NCBI GenBank assembly: GCA_036940085.1
Contig: JALLBK010000841.1
Coordinates: 1 to 13,652 of the forward strand
Direction of reading: 5' to 3'
Source: Discostella pseudostelligera
Taxonomy: Eukaryota > Bacillariophyta > Thalassiosirophyceae > Thalassiosirales > Thalassiosiraceae
Length of the DNA: 13,652 nt
Shown here piece after piece: positions 1 to 7,651 of the stretch. Both the position numbers and the translations under genes were made by a program. The number at the start of each line of letters is the position of its first letter. The first letter of the stretch is position 1. Below the pieces are notes generated by a model. The model was given only the letters and a program-made list of their open reading frames with translations, searched no databases and was not told where the DNA came from.

Positions 1-138
1 CGACATCGGAATTTTTGATCTGTCGTCGTCGTGAAATGGAAGGAACAAGGAACCATGACCATGAGAAGATAGGCGTAGTAGCTAGTAAGTCAGTAGCTCT
101 CTAGTAGTAACTCTCGGACGGCGTATCAAATAGAATTC

Positions 139-1314
139 ATGCAACGCATCAATTACAATACTAGTCGACTGCGAGTAGTGGCAATCACGGCGTCAGTGGC
201 AGTAGCAGCAGCCACCTTCCTCGCCTTGGCGACTTTGTCGAGGGTGTCGGCTGCCTCTGCATCTTCATCATCATCTGCATTCTTACTCGCGACACCCGCT
301 TCCAAAAACTACTGCCATGGCGGCATTCTTCCACCATCAGCCTCAATACCATCGTCGTCAAGTTTAGTCCATAATATCTTCAGCAGCAAAGTAAATCCTC
401 TCCAATTCACGAGACCTACATCATCATCAACAACATTCATCGCTGGCCCCACTACTACCCGATCATCGCAGCAGCAGCAGCAACAACAACAACAACTAAA
501 GAAGCACTCTCCACGAACAATTTGCTACTACAAAGATGAGTGGCTCGATGCCGAAATTAAACTCGCGGCATTCAACCTACCACGACGACTTCGCCCCCCT
601 TTCAAACGAAAGCAACGACGACGCAATCTCACTTCCACTACAACTTCTACTTCAACAGCATCATCACGTAGTCCTTCCTCCAAAACAATCTTGCAGCAAC
701 TATTCCTCCCCATACTCAAACTCTACCTCCATCTCAAAGAATCCATCCGAACCAAACTAGAACGCTCCACCGTTTACATCCTCCAATGCGAGAATAACAA
801 ATACTACGTAGGCTCCACCACCAATCGTCTCCGTCGCTATCATCAACACATGCATCGTCGGGGTAGCAAATGGACCAAGATGCACAAACCCATTTCTCTA
901 TTAAAGGAATATAGACGTATCCCATCTATATATTTGCTAGGGATGGAATCCAAAGTGACTGCTCAGTTAATGCTACAGTATGGTGTGAACAATGTGAGGG
1001 GATCCATGTTTTGTAGTGTTAGGAATTATCATATGGGGGATATTGATGCCTTGACTAAATTTTTGGGACATTATAATGATTTGGAGTATGGGAGGGTCTA
1101 TTCGAAACTATGCCGATTGTTGCCTCCACCACCAGGTGACTACCACGTGGGAGGAGGAGGAGGAGAAGAAGGAGGTGGTGGCGGGGGTTGGGGTGGACGA
1201 AGAGGGAAGCAGCGGCGACAAGAGGAAAAAAGTGACGTGGATGCGACCTGCAAAGTCGAGAGAAGTGAAGCCGATGGGCAGTTAGATGGAAGTACTACAG
1301 ATGTTGCCCCATGA
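139..1314 (+). CDS. GIY-YIG domain protein, putative plastid or secretory targeting
   Basis: 391-residue intronless ORF from an ATG. Residues about 11-47 form a hydrophobic, Ala/Val-rich signal-peptide-like segment ending in a Ser run and AFLLATP. This resembles the diatom ASAFAP plastid cleavage motif, but less cleanly than in the adenylate kinase at 11903. Residues 50-205 are low complexity (Ser/Thr, nine Gln at 111-119, Arg/Lys-rich). The GIY-YIG fold spans about 211-325: VYIL (212-215) stands for GIY and YYVGST (222-227) for YIG, followed by an Arg cluster (230-233) and a basic, His-rich stretch. Glu270 lies before the segment YGVNNVRG (281-288) and is the likely metal-binding glutamate. 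The family contains nucleases that cut DNA through this fold; activity here is inferred. The C-terminus (331-391) is Pro/Gly-rich then charged. The gene converges with the PPR gene downstream. The fold is fairly sure; substrate and location are not. Confidence 0.8.
   Translation: MQRINYNTSRLRVVAITASVAVAAATFLALATLSRVSAASASSSSSAFLLATPASKNYCHGGILPPSASIPSSSSLVHNIFSSKVNPLQFTRPTSSSTTFIAGPTTTRSSQQQQQQQQQLKKHSPRTICYYKDEWLDAEIKLAAFNLPRRLRPPFKRKQRRRNLTSTTTSTSTASSRSPSSKTILQQLFLPILKLYLHLKESIRTKLERSTVYILQCENNKYYVGSTTNRLRRYHQHMHRRGSKWTKMHKPISLLKEYRRIPSIYLLGMESKVTAQLMLQYGVNNVRGSMFCSVRNYHMGDIDALTKFLGHYNDLEYGRVYSKLCRLLPPPPGDYHVGGGGGEEGGGGGGWGGRRGKQRRQEEKSDVDATCKVERSEADGQLDGSTTDVAP
469..495 (+). repeat. CAG/CAA trinucleotide tract (poly-Gln)
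   Basis: Four CAG followed by five CAA triplets, coding for nine glutamines in the linker of the GIY-YIG protein. The codon mix suggests an in-frame microsatellite that has partly diverged. Confidence 0.9.
1149..1197 (+). repeat. GGA/GGT-rich purine tract (poly-Gly/Glu)
   Basis: An imperfect GGA/GAA/GGT/GGG tract encoding the Gly/Glu-rich segment near the C-terminus of the GIY-YIG protein. It is low-complexity coding sequence and prone to slippage, so the last 50 or so residues of that protein are the least certain part of its reading frame. Confidence 0.75.
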
Positions 1315-1534
1315 GATGCGTTGTAAGATAATTGTACAAATTATTCGTTGATCTCTTGAATTGCTAATGTCATGCATGCTGCATTTTGGGATGCTATGGT
1401 ACCAAACCGAAATTATTGCTGTTGTTAAGTCTGCTCTGGCATGCAAAGAGGCCCCTTCGTCACACCGTCTATCCGCATCTCAAAAGGTTGGCACGTTTTT
1501 TGTTCATCACTATCCAAACCAAAGGAAACACAGC
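1315..1534. other. Convergent intergenic region (two 3' ends)
   Basis: 220 bp between the stop codons of the GIY-YIG gene (+) and the PPR gene (-). It must hold both 3' UTRs and polyadenylation sites, so the two transcripts may overlap. No further gene or clear signal was seen. Confidence 0.6.
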
Positions 1535-4500
1535 TCAAGCAGAATTCTTCAACAAATCTTGCACAAATGCCAACCACGTATTCCCCCGTGCTCGTCTCGT
1601 TGGAAATGATCGCCACTCATCAAAATTACGCATGAATTTTTCCGTCCCTTCCCAGTCTCCCATAGCCATTCGCATCGACCCAATCAACCGCGATTGATTG
1701 ACAGTGGCATAGCTATTTCGATAGTACGTGCTTCGATGGGTGCTTCGATCCAACTTTTGTCGAAAGAATGGTTTGGCATTCTGCCATATTGTCGTTAGGA
1801 CATATGCTCGTTCTTGGGGAATGGGAACGAAGGTGCCCGTGAGCAATGCCATATCGGCATATAAGTCGGTAACATGGGGACGATTGCGTCCATTGATATA
1901 TTTTCCGCTATCATCATAATTGCAATTGGCCTCTTGCCATGATAATTGGTCCATGATCAATTTGCATAGTCGGATGCCATGGCCGTAGTCAGACGGGGAT
2001 GTCAATTTTGAACATCCTGTCAAGATTTCTTTGTAGAGTCGATGACGCAATGCCGTACTCTCGGATGAGTAATTACCCCGTGGGGAAAGATTCTTTGAGT
2101 ACGTATCGAATTCGTTTAACATGCGTTCGACATGAGCAATTTCTTTCGAGAAGAAGGTGAATGATGATGATGTGTCATCCTCCTTTTTTTTGGCAGTCGA
2201 TTCTAATGCCGAATCTATCTGATGCAATTGCGATATGATCTCAGCATAGCTTTGTCTGATTAATTGAAAGTTGAAATACGCTTGCTCGTCGTCATCGTCC
2301 AAGTCATTCTTGTTGTCATCGTCGAAGCCAGCTTTATCTTTCACTGATTTCGCAATCTTTAACATCTCTTGCACGCCATGAGATGCATCGCAAGATGCCG
2401 AGGATGTAGTAGGATGTAACAGTGCAAACCGTGATGCGCAACCCCATGTTTTTATTGTATTGCCTATCATCGATTTCAAAGCCTCAGCATCTTGGGAATT
2501 CTTTGGCTTACTACCTTCAGTAAGTACCGTCTTGAGTTCTTCCATGCAATTTTGTGCGGCGACAAATACCATGTCTACATCCTGAGATACTTTGCCTCCA
2601 TCGCTTGATTGATGAGATGAGTCTACGGAGGTACCATTCAATCTACCGCCGGGTGAAGGCGACGATTTCTTTGCCTGATTTGTCTTTGCAATGATTCCAG
2701 TCTGAACATTCACCCACGCAACAATTAGCGCTGAGAACATACTAAGATCGGGCTTGAGATGGGGATGAGTGGTACTCAATCCATTGAGCTGGTGGATCCA
2801 TTCTTTCACACGAGCAGGTGCACGGTCAAATTGACAAAGCGCCCAAGCAGCGATGATCGGATGGAATGTCTCCAAGCGGATTGGTGAGCCTGACGAAACA
2901 GCCCTTTTCGCCCAATCTTCGGCCATGATCAAACCATCTCTCGTTCCAGTATTTGTCCATGCTCGAATAACAGCTTCGTACATTTCTGTGTTTGGTGTAA
3001 CTCCCATATCTTCTGCATAGAGGAGCCATGGTGCAATATCAGTAGCCTCTCTACGCGATTGCTCATCCGCACTTTTGAAACCACCAGCATACGGATTGCC
3101 GTAACTCAGCCATGAAATCGAATATTGAGGATTTACACCCCCATCGGCAAAACACATTGACTGTGCTTTCAATGCTGCAGTAAAGATATCCGCATCTGGA
3201 GTGAATTTTTCTTCGCCACAAATGGATTCAGATACTTCTCTGATCTTGAGAAACCACAACTTTGCTTGCTCAAATGAAAATTGACCATCTTTCCTTGAAT
3301 TCACTGCAATTATGGTATTGAAGGTCGTGCTGTTGGGACGCGGTGAAAACTCCTCGCCACTCAATGCTGCAGCTTCCAAGAGCGAGTATATCCTGTTCAC
3401 GCCATTTTGGCATTCGGGGCCATCCATCAAAGCCCATAAATCCATGACTGCATTGTATGTTTCTACATTGGGACGGGGGAGGGATATCCTATTCAGACTC
3501 TTGTGCTGCGATTGTTCCCGCATGCATTGGAGTAATTCTTCTGCGTACACGGCACTACGTTCAGGATCGCAACGGTCAAGACAATGCAAGTATGCATTTA
3601 GTAGGTCCGCGTCAAGGTAGGAAGAGTCTGATAATGTGTTTATCTTGCCAAGAATTTGCCTAGCCTCCTTTTCTACACGGACTATTTGACTCTCATCCTC
3701 TCTCCTGTATTGTTCCATGTTTGCTTTTCCTAACGATACCAGCAATTTGCGGCACGTCACCGCCGAAAGCTCAGCCTTCGTTCGAGGTTCGCAAATGACA
3801 CGTTCATACCAGTCGAGGATACTCTTTATTTTGGCACTAGCGGAATCGTTGTATTCGGAATTCAAGTTTGATTCATTGTACAACTCATCATCACTGGAAG
3901 TATTGGAACTGGCTGCAGTATCCGTCCAAATTTCGAGAATTCGTCCCATCGTTGAGAGGTTGTGTAATTGCTTGATTTCAGTGCTTGTGTCGGCCAACGA
4001 CACAGGAAGAGCTGGAAGGGCATCATCGCTGGTTCCTTCTTCGTATGGCACATCGCTATTGGTAGAAAGTGCATCGTTGTCTATGGCAGCTTTTGCCAAC
4101 GGTACCTCTCCGTCATAACTGGATTCTATCTGAAATACAACGTCGCCACTTGTAAGCATCGAATTTCTTCTGCTCAATATCGCATCATAATCTATCGGTG
4201 GAATTTTTTCGTCGGAAGATATCAAATACGCGTGCTCTATACATAATCGAATTGCATCCGCAGTTGTTGTCCTACCACCACCAATGACGGCACTTTCCTC
4301 TCGATACACATAGCAATCAATGGCCCGTGCCGCAGCAGCCTGTTGCGCTAAACTCGCCTCCCGATAATACACACTCCCATCCACATACACTGCTCGCGCA
4401 CGATGCAATGATAAGGCCGTATCAGTTTCTTTCACATTCACCTCGGAAACTACCAGTCCCGACGAAAATAGTTCATTGGTCATTGGATCAGTGAAGGTGG

Positions 4501-5491
4501 CAGTAAACCAAAGTTCTCCCTCATGATACTTTCGATGAGTTTTCATGTTTTTGGTAGAATCATAATTGTTCAATCCGAATTTGGTGTGGAATAATTTACA
4601 TGGAGTTAATAGACGTTGTGGTATGAAGGTGACTGCATGCGAGATGAGGAGTTGGTTTCTGTGAGAAGTAGTGTGGTGGTGGTGGTGGTGGTTGTCATCA
4701 TCATCCTCATCTTCTATTCCGGTTTGGGAATTGTTGGCCGCTTCTATCATGTTATGGTATGGGCTCTCTAGGCATAATAATTGTTGGGTTTCAACAAAAG
4801 CACTACTTCTTCCTCCTTCTCGAAAAATGTAGCAATCAATAGCACGAGCAGCAGCGGCATGTTCCGCAAGGGCAGGGTCGACACAATATACCTTTCCATC
4901 CATCGCTTTCATTTTCGATCTGACACTATTATGACGTCGTTTTTTACTATTAAAAAATGTTCGTCGTTCAAGGCCCGAGTAGAATATTTCGTTGGTGACT
5001 GGGTCTGTAAATGTTGCAGTGTACCATGTTTTGCTTCGGTGCTTTAGTTCATTGACATGGAAATATTCACCAGCATTTTGTATGCCATTTTTCTGAAATA
5101 CCTCAATCAATAAGTCTTTTGGAGTGAGAAGTAGATGTGGATTTGTCGTGGAGTAGGACGTAAAAGTGGTTGTCGTGTCCTCGGGAGTTGGTGCTGATGT
5201 ATCATTTACAAGTTGTTGTGGAGCAATGAGTTGTTGTTGGCTGGTAGTAGTAGCGCGTGCCGTCGATGTCGTCAAAGAGCGTGTAGGGAAGGTCGCGATG
5301 CCAATTATTCTGCGATCACTTGATTCTATCCAAAGTCTATGAGCATGAATTGAGTTAACAAATCTTATTTTCGTGGATGATGCAATAATCATCGGTTGGC
5401 CTCCTCTGGCATGATGAAATCGTCGTCTTCGAAAAGCAGTTTGTCCCAAGGTGGGACAGCAGGGAGGTCGACGAAGCGACGAGGAGAGCAT
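1535..5491 (-). CDS. PPR protein with two tandem dsRBD-like modules, probably mitochondrial
   Basis: 1318-residue intronless protein. The frame is open upstream to 5536, but that codon is TTG; the first ATG is 5491-5489. It begins MLSSSLRRPP, with an Arg-rich N-terminus almost free of acidic residues (about 1-80, containing RRRR and RSLTTSTAR), which fits a mitochondrial presequence. Two homologous modules follow, at 122-226 and 295-399, separated by an acidic/His linker. P-type pentatricopeptide repeats occupy about 625-990, with helix starts such as RPNVETYNAVMDLWA, RPNSTTFNTII, TPDADIFTAAL, TPNTEMYEAVIRAW and KPDLSMFSALIVAWV. These form about six recognisable, irregularly spaced repeats. 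The last third (about 1045-1318) is helical and unassigned. PPR arrays bind single-stranded organellar RNA; a role in RNA stability, processing or translation is inferred. No E, DYW, SMR or RAP domain was seen. The Tpt1 gene lies 467 bp upstream on the same strand. Confidence 0.88.
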   Translation of the reverse strand: MLSSSLRRPPCCPTLGQTAFRRRRFHHARGGQPMIIASSTKIRFVNSIHAHRLWIESSDRRIIGIATFPTRSLTTSTARATTTSQQQLIAPQQLVNDTSAPTPEDTTTTFTSYSTTNPHLLLTPKDLLIEVFQKNGIQNAGEYFHVNELKHRSKTWYTATFTDPVTNEIFYSGLERRTFFNSKKRRHNSVRSKMKAMDGKVYCVDPALAEHAAAARAIDCYIFREGGRSSAFVETQQLLCLESPYHNMIEAANNSQTGIEDEDDDDNHHHHHHTTSHRNQLLISHAVTFIPQRLLTPCKLFHTKFGLNNYDSTKNMKTHRKYHEGELWFTATFTDPMTNELFSSGLVVSEVNVKETDTALSLHRARAVYVDGSVYYREASLAQQAAAARAIDCYVYREESAVIGGGRTTTADAIRLCIEHAYLISSDEKIPPIDYDAILSRRNSMLTSGDVVFQIESSYDGEVPLAKAAIDNDALSTNSDVPYEEGTSDDALPALPVSLADTSTEIKQLHNLSTMGRILEIWTDTAASSNTSSDDELYNESNLNSEYNDSASAKIKSILDWYERVICEPRTKAELSAVTCRKLLVSLGKANMEQYRREDESQIVRVEKEARQILGKINTLSDSSYLDADLLNAYLHCLDRCDPERSAVYAEELLQCMREQSQHKSLNRISLPRPNVETYNAVMDLWALMDGPECQNGVNRIYSLLEAAALSGEEFSPRPNSTTFNTIIAVNSRKDGQFSFEQAKLWFLKIREVSESICGEEKFTPDADIFTAALKAQSMCFADGGVNPQYSISWLSYGNPYAGGFKSADEQSRREATDIAPWLLYAEDMGVTPNTEMYEAVIRAWTNTGTRDGLIMAEDWAKRAVSSGSPIRLETFHPIIAAWALCQFDRAPARVKEWIHQLNGLSTTHPHLKPDLSMFSALIVAWVNVQTGIIAKTNQAKKSSPSPGGRLNGTSVDSSHQSSDGGKVSQDVDMVFVAAQNCMEELKTVLTEGSKPKNSQDAEALKSMIGNTIKTWGCASRFALLHPTTSSASCDASHGVQEMLKIAKSVKDKAGFDDDNKNDLDDDDEQAYFNFQLIRQSYAEIISQLHQIDSALESTAKKKEDDTSSSFTFFSKEIAHVERMLNEFDTYSKNLSPRGNYSSESTALRHRLYKEILTGCSKLTSPSDYGHGIRLCKLIMDQLSWQEANCNYDDSGKYINGRNRPHVTDLYADMALLTGTFVPIPQERAYVLTTIWQNAKPFFRQKLDRSTHRSTYYRNSYATVNQSRLIGSMRMAMGDWEGTEKFMRNFDEWRSFPTRRARGNTWLAFVQDLLKNSA
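4295..4609 (-). other. dsRBD-like module 2 of the PPR protein
   Basis: Residues 295-399 of the PPR protein, 105 residues like module 1 and with landmarks at nearly identical offsets. WFTATFTDPMTNELFSSGL matches WYTATFTDPVTNEIFYSGL, and LAQQAAAARAIDCYVYRE matches LAEHAAAARAIDCYIFRE. The first helix and the insert between the strands and the last helix are much less conserved. This is clearly an intragenic duplication. Confidence 0.6.
4673..4692 (-). repeat. CAC/CAT tract (poly-His) in PPR gene linker
   Basis: A GTG-repeat on the + strand, read as six histidines on the - strand, directly after a run of Asp/Glu. It lies in the linker between the two dsRBD-like modules and looks like an in-frame microsatellite. 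Confidence 0.85.
4814..5128 (-). other. dsRBD-like module 1 of the PPR protein
   Basis: Residues 122-226 of the PPR protein. The order is a helix (TPKDLLIEVFQKNG), a strand with EYFHV, strands KTWYTATFTDP and NEIFYSGL, a basic insert (SKKRRHNSVRSK), then GKVY and an Ala-rich helix (LAEHAAAARAIDCY). This alpha-beta-beta-beta-alpha order and the F/G positions fit a double-stranded RNA-binding fold with an insertion before the last helix. The lysines that normally start that helix (KKxAK) are missing. An AP2/ERF-like fold is the alternative, from DP-T-N...G and AARAxD. Confidence 0.55.
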
Positions 5492-5687
5492 TGCTGCTGT
5501 TGTTATTGCTGCATTGATGATTTCAATTTCACGCAATCGCCACGATGTTCAAGTGTTGAAATTATGGATCGTTCTCACGGAGCATTGATATTCGGCCTGT
5601 GGGAGGGCAGAAGGGCTGTCATACCTTCCCCATCGTATCGGCTGCCATTGTCCGTCGGGTCGGGGGGTCCGGACGGCGGTCAATGGT

Positions 5688-5711
5688 TGTGGTGGTGGTG
5701 GTGGTGGTGGT
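5688..5711. repeat. (GTG)n microsatellite
   Basis: Eight GTG units on the + strand, non-coding, about 200 bp upstream of the PPR start codon. It abuts the first copy of the 17-nt direct repeat. Confidence 0.85.
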
Positions 5712-5774
5712 CGGGCGACAGGCAGGCCGTGCGAGCTTCCACGTGAGTAGTATGTCGTCGGGTGACAGGCAGGC
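5711..5774. repeat. 17-nt direct repeat pair, 47 nt apart
   Basis: TCGGGCGACAGGCAGGC at 5711-5727 and TCGGGTGACAGGCAGGC at 5758-5774 differ at one position. They lie 220-285 bp upstream of the PPR start codon. A regulatory role is possible, but a local duplication is equally likely. Confidence 0.7.
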
Positions 5775-5958
5775 GAGATGCTCTTTTGCTTACGCGTGTA
5801 ACCTGTGAAGTTTACACATGGAAGTGTCATTTGGAGTGAATTCATCTATGAATCTCTACTACACCCACCCCTCTCTCCTTTTGGATAGGAATTATTCGTG
5901 GGCAGGGATCAGATAGTGTCTAAATTAAAGTATTACAGTATTATGTACATGGTCTATC

Positions 5959-6918
5959 TCAGGATGCATCCTTTTTCCACACAATAGTTCCCGAAGCGGC
6001 ATGCACCACCTTTGCAAAATACTTCGTTGGCAACATCCCCTCATTATTCACGCCCGCAGTCAAAAGCACCCCATTGTCACTTTGGTAGAATGGAATTCCA
6101 TCGTTGGCACATTTAGCACCATCGATGTAGATGTATATTTCACTAGTTGATCTCATCCCTGAAATTGGAGTGACATTATTGTTGTTGTCGCTATTATTTG
6201 TTTTGTCGCCGACAGTTGTTGTTTGTCGGGATGGCAATCCGGTAGCAAAATGGATATGATTTCGTTTCCTTCGACTTAAGCCTTCATGTTGGATGTGTTC
6301 TTCCCATGCCTTGAATGATGTGCCGTGAATGATGGATAGAGTAGGGTCGGATAATTGTTCGATGGTGAGTGGAGATAGGAGTTGATCAGCTTCGAGACCG
6401 TGCAGTGAATGACCTTGATTGGCGCGTATGCATAATACTCGTTTGTTGTCACGTGTGCCTTCGTCAGAAGAATCGTTGTTGTTTGTATCATCTTTGCCAC
6501 AATTTCTTTGACTTTTCGGGAGAGTGCTATCCGAGTTTTCAGTACCCAATGATGATGATGATGATGATGCGTCATCGCTGGAACCAGCAGCAGTTTCCAC
6601 TTCCCGTCGGCCGACATACCGAAACTCTAATCGAAAGCGTTGTTTGTCATTATTCTTTACCACGCGAATCACATCCTCCACGGTATATTTTGGCGTGTTG
6701 TCCTTTGTTCGAAATCTCGGATGATGCAGTGCCAATATTTCTGCCAAGGGCACATATCCATCGGGTGAAAGTTGCAACCCGACCGACGGGGCCGCATGAC
6801 GAAGTACCCATGAGAGTGACTTTGATAGCTGAATGTCTGAATTACGGTTGGATTTGTAGCTGTTGGTATTGGTTGCAATAGATTTGGTGTTTGGCGTTGG
6901 ATGGATGTTGCTTTTCAT
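5959..6918 (-). CDS. TPT1: Tpt1/KptA-family RNA 2'-phosphotransferase
   Basis: 319 residues from an ATG at 6918. The family uses NAD+ to remove the 2'-phosphate left at the splice junction by yeast/plant-type tRNA ligation, yielding ADP-ribose 1'',2''-cyclic phosphate. The winged-helix N-terminal lobe covers about 29-100: LSKSLSWVLRH (31-41) holds the conserved Arg40-His41, followed by GYVPLAEIL. The ADP-ribosyltransferase-like lobe carries RANQGHS (165-171), IHGT (197-200), RNHIHFA (219-225), DGIPFYQSDNGVLLT (273-287) and LPTKYF (296-301), in family order. Two low-complexity inserts interrupt the fold: a Ser/Asp/Asn-rich stretch at about 106-158 between the lobes, and a Thr/Asn-rich stretch at about 231-252 in the catalytic lobe. 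These explain its greater length than typical compact members. The N-terminal 28 residues are Asn/Ser-rich with no clear targeting signal, so it is probably cytosolic or nuclear. Confidence 0.93.
   Translation of the reverse strand: MKSNIHPTPNTKSIATNTNSYKSNRNSDIQLSKSLSWVLRHAAPSVGLQLSPDGYVPLAEILALHHPRFRTKDNTPKYTVEDVIRVVKNNDKQRFRLEFRYVGRREVETAAGSSDDASSSSSSLGTENSDSTLPKSQRNCGKDDTNNNDSSDEGTRDNKRVLCIRANQGHSLHGLEADQLLSPLTIEQLSDPTLSIIHGTSFKAWEEHIQHEGLSRRKRNHIHFATGLPSRQTTTVGDKTNNSDNNNNVTPISGMRSTSEIYIYIDGAKCANDGIPFYQSDNGVLLTAGVNNEGMLPTKYFAKVVHAASGTIVWKKDAS
6549..6569 (-). repeat. (ATG)7 microsatellite in Tpt1 insert
   Basis: Seven ATG triplets on the + strand, read as a serine run (TCA/TCC) on the - strand. 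It lies in the Ser-rich insert between the two lobes of the 2'-phosphotransferase. Confidence 0.85.
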
Positions 6919-7651
6919 GGTGCTATCGCCGCTGCCGCCGCAGTTGCTTTTGCGATTATGTTTTGTACAAGTTCCGGACGCGTGGTTACAGAAACGATGG
7001 TAGAAATGTCAGATAGGCTCAGCGTTTGCAATTGCCCGTCACCTTGTCATTGTCATCGCGCTAGCTTAACCGTTTGCGCTATAAAGTTATTGATGTTCGT
7101 CATAGACAAGACCATTAGCATCTAGGAGTACATGGTCATGGTCCATGCTAGCTTTGGGTTGGTGCTGCTGCTGCCGCAGTACGTAGAGAATCTATTCAAC
7201 TTCCCGCCATTTTTTCGACAACCCGTCATTGAAAGATTTGGCGGGAACATTTTGGCGGGATTGTTTGGCAGACGTTTTGGCGGGAATGCAGCCAGGATGT
7301 TGTGTTTGAATTGTATCCGAATGAACATGGCGGGACGCCGACTCGAGCCGCATTCATTTTCTCTCCATCGGCAACTTACCATACAGTGCAGCAGCAGCAG
7401 CAGCCAACCATGATGCACTTCCTCCGCCCCATGATTAAACACCCTTCGTCGAAACCTGGTTGCACAATGTCATCGTCCTTTCCCCGGAGGCAGCGCCTCG
7501 TTGGTGTGTCGGCTCGTCACTGGCGAACCCACTCAAAGTCGTCTCGTCAACATCATCATCAATTGACGAATTGGAACTCATCGACACCTCCGGCAACAAC
7601 GACAGATCGAGCATTTATTTACTATTCGGAAGAATCATTACTCCTACGAAA
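6919..7651. other. Divergent intergenic region of Tpt1 and surface-protein genes
   Basis: 733 bp between two divergent start codons. It contains a TATAAAG at 7080-7086 (+ strand), the GGCGGGA cluster at 7201-7336 and a CAG run near 7387-7404. Several ATGs (7411, 7414, 7432, 7467) lie out of frame with the 7652 start. Either transcription of the + gene starts below them, or they are upstream ORFs, or an unseen 5' intron removes them. I see no convincing extra gene. Confidence 0.6.
7201..7336. promoter_or_regulatory. Cluster of five GGCGGGA (E2F/DP-like) motifs
   Basis: TTCCCGCC (7201-7208, reverse orientation), TTTGGCGGGAA (7237-7247), TTTGGCGGGAT (7251-7261), TTTGGCGGGAA (7276-7286) and ATGGCGGGAC (7327-7336). 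Three copies match the TTTGGCGGGAA form of the E2F consensus known from animals and plants. The cluster lies about 280-420 bp from the Tpt1 ATG and 315-450 bp from the ATG at 7652. Cell-cycle control by E2F/DP is inferred from the motif alone. Confidence 0.55.

Larger units (their letters stand above)
5492..5958. other. Intergenic region: PPR promoter and Tpt1 3' end
   Basis: 467 bp between the PPR start and the Tpt1 stop, both on the - strand. It should contain the PPR promoter and 5' UTR and the Tpt1 3' UTR. Visible structure is a GTG microsatellite (5688-5711) and an imperfect 17-nt direct repeat just beyond it. The PPR frame stays open from 5492 to 5536 without an ATG. No further gene was recognised. 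Confidence 0.55.

Noticed and set aside
3717..4118. 133-codon + strand frame opposite the PPR gene
   Set aside because: Antisense to a well-supported coding region, with no motif or targeting signal.
4673..4692. Poly-His tract as a functional metal-binding site
   Set aside because: It is a CAC/CAT microsatellite in an unstructured linker. Similar tracts of other triplets occur across the window, so slippage is the simpler explanation.
5492..5536. Upstream extension of the PPR protein by 15 residues
   Set aside because: It would need a TTG start and adds acidic residues (EIE) to an otherwise basic presequence. The ATG at 5491 is the natural start.
6369..6881. 170-codon + strand frame opposite Tpt1
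   Set aside because: It is antisense to a clearly conserved enzyme, with microsatellite-derived Met runs and no domain. A shadow frame.
7132..7413. 93-codon + strand frame across the E2F-like cluster
   Set aside because: Its repeated Phe-Gly-Gly segments are just the GGCGGGA motifs read as codons. It has no recognisable domain and is overlapped by another open frame on the opposite strand.
7460..7651. Upstream extension of the surface protein by 64 residues
   Set aside because: It begins with TTG, has no ATG and would bury the signal peptide inside the protein. The ATG at 7652 places the hydrophobic segment at the N-terminus.
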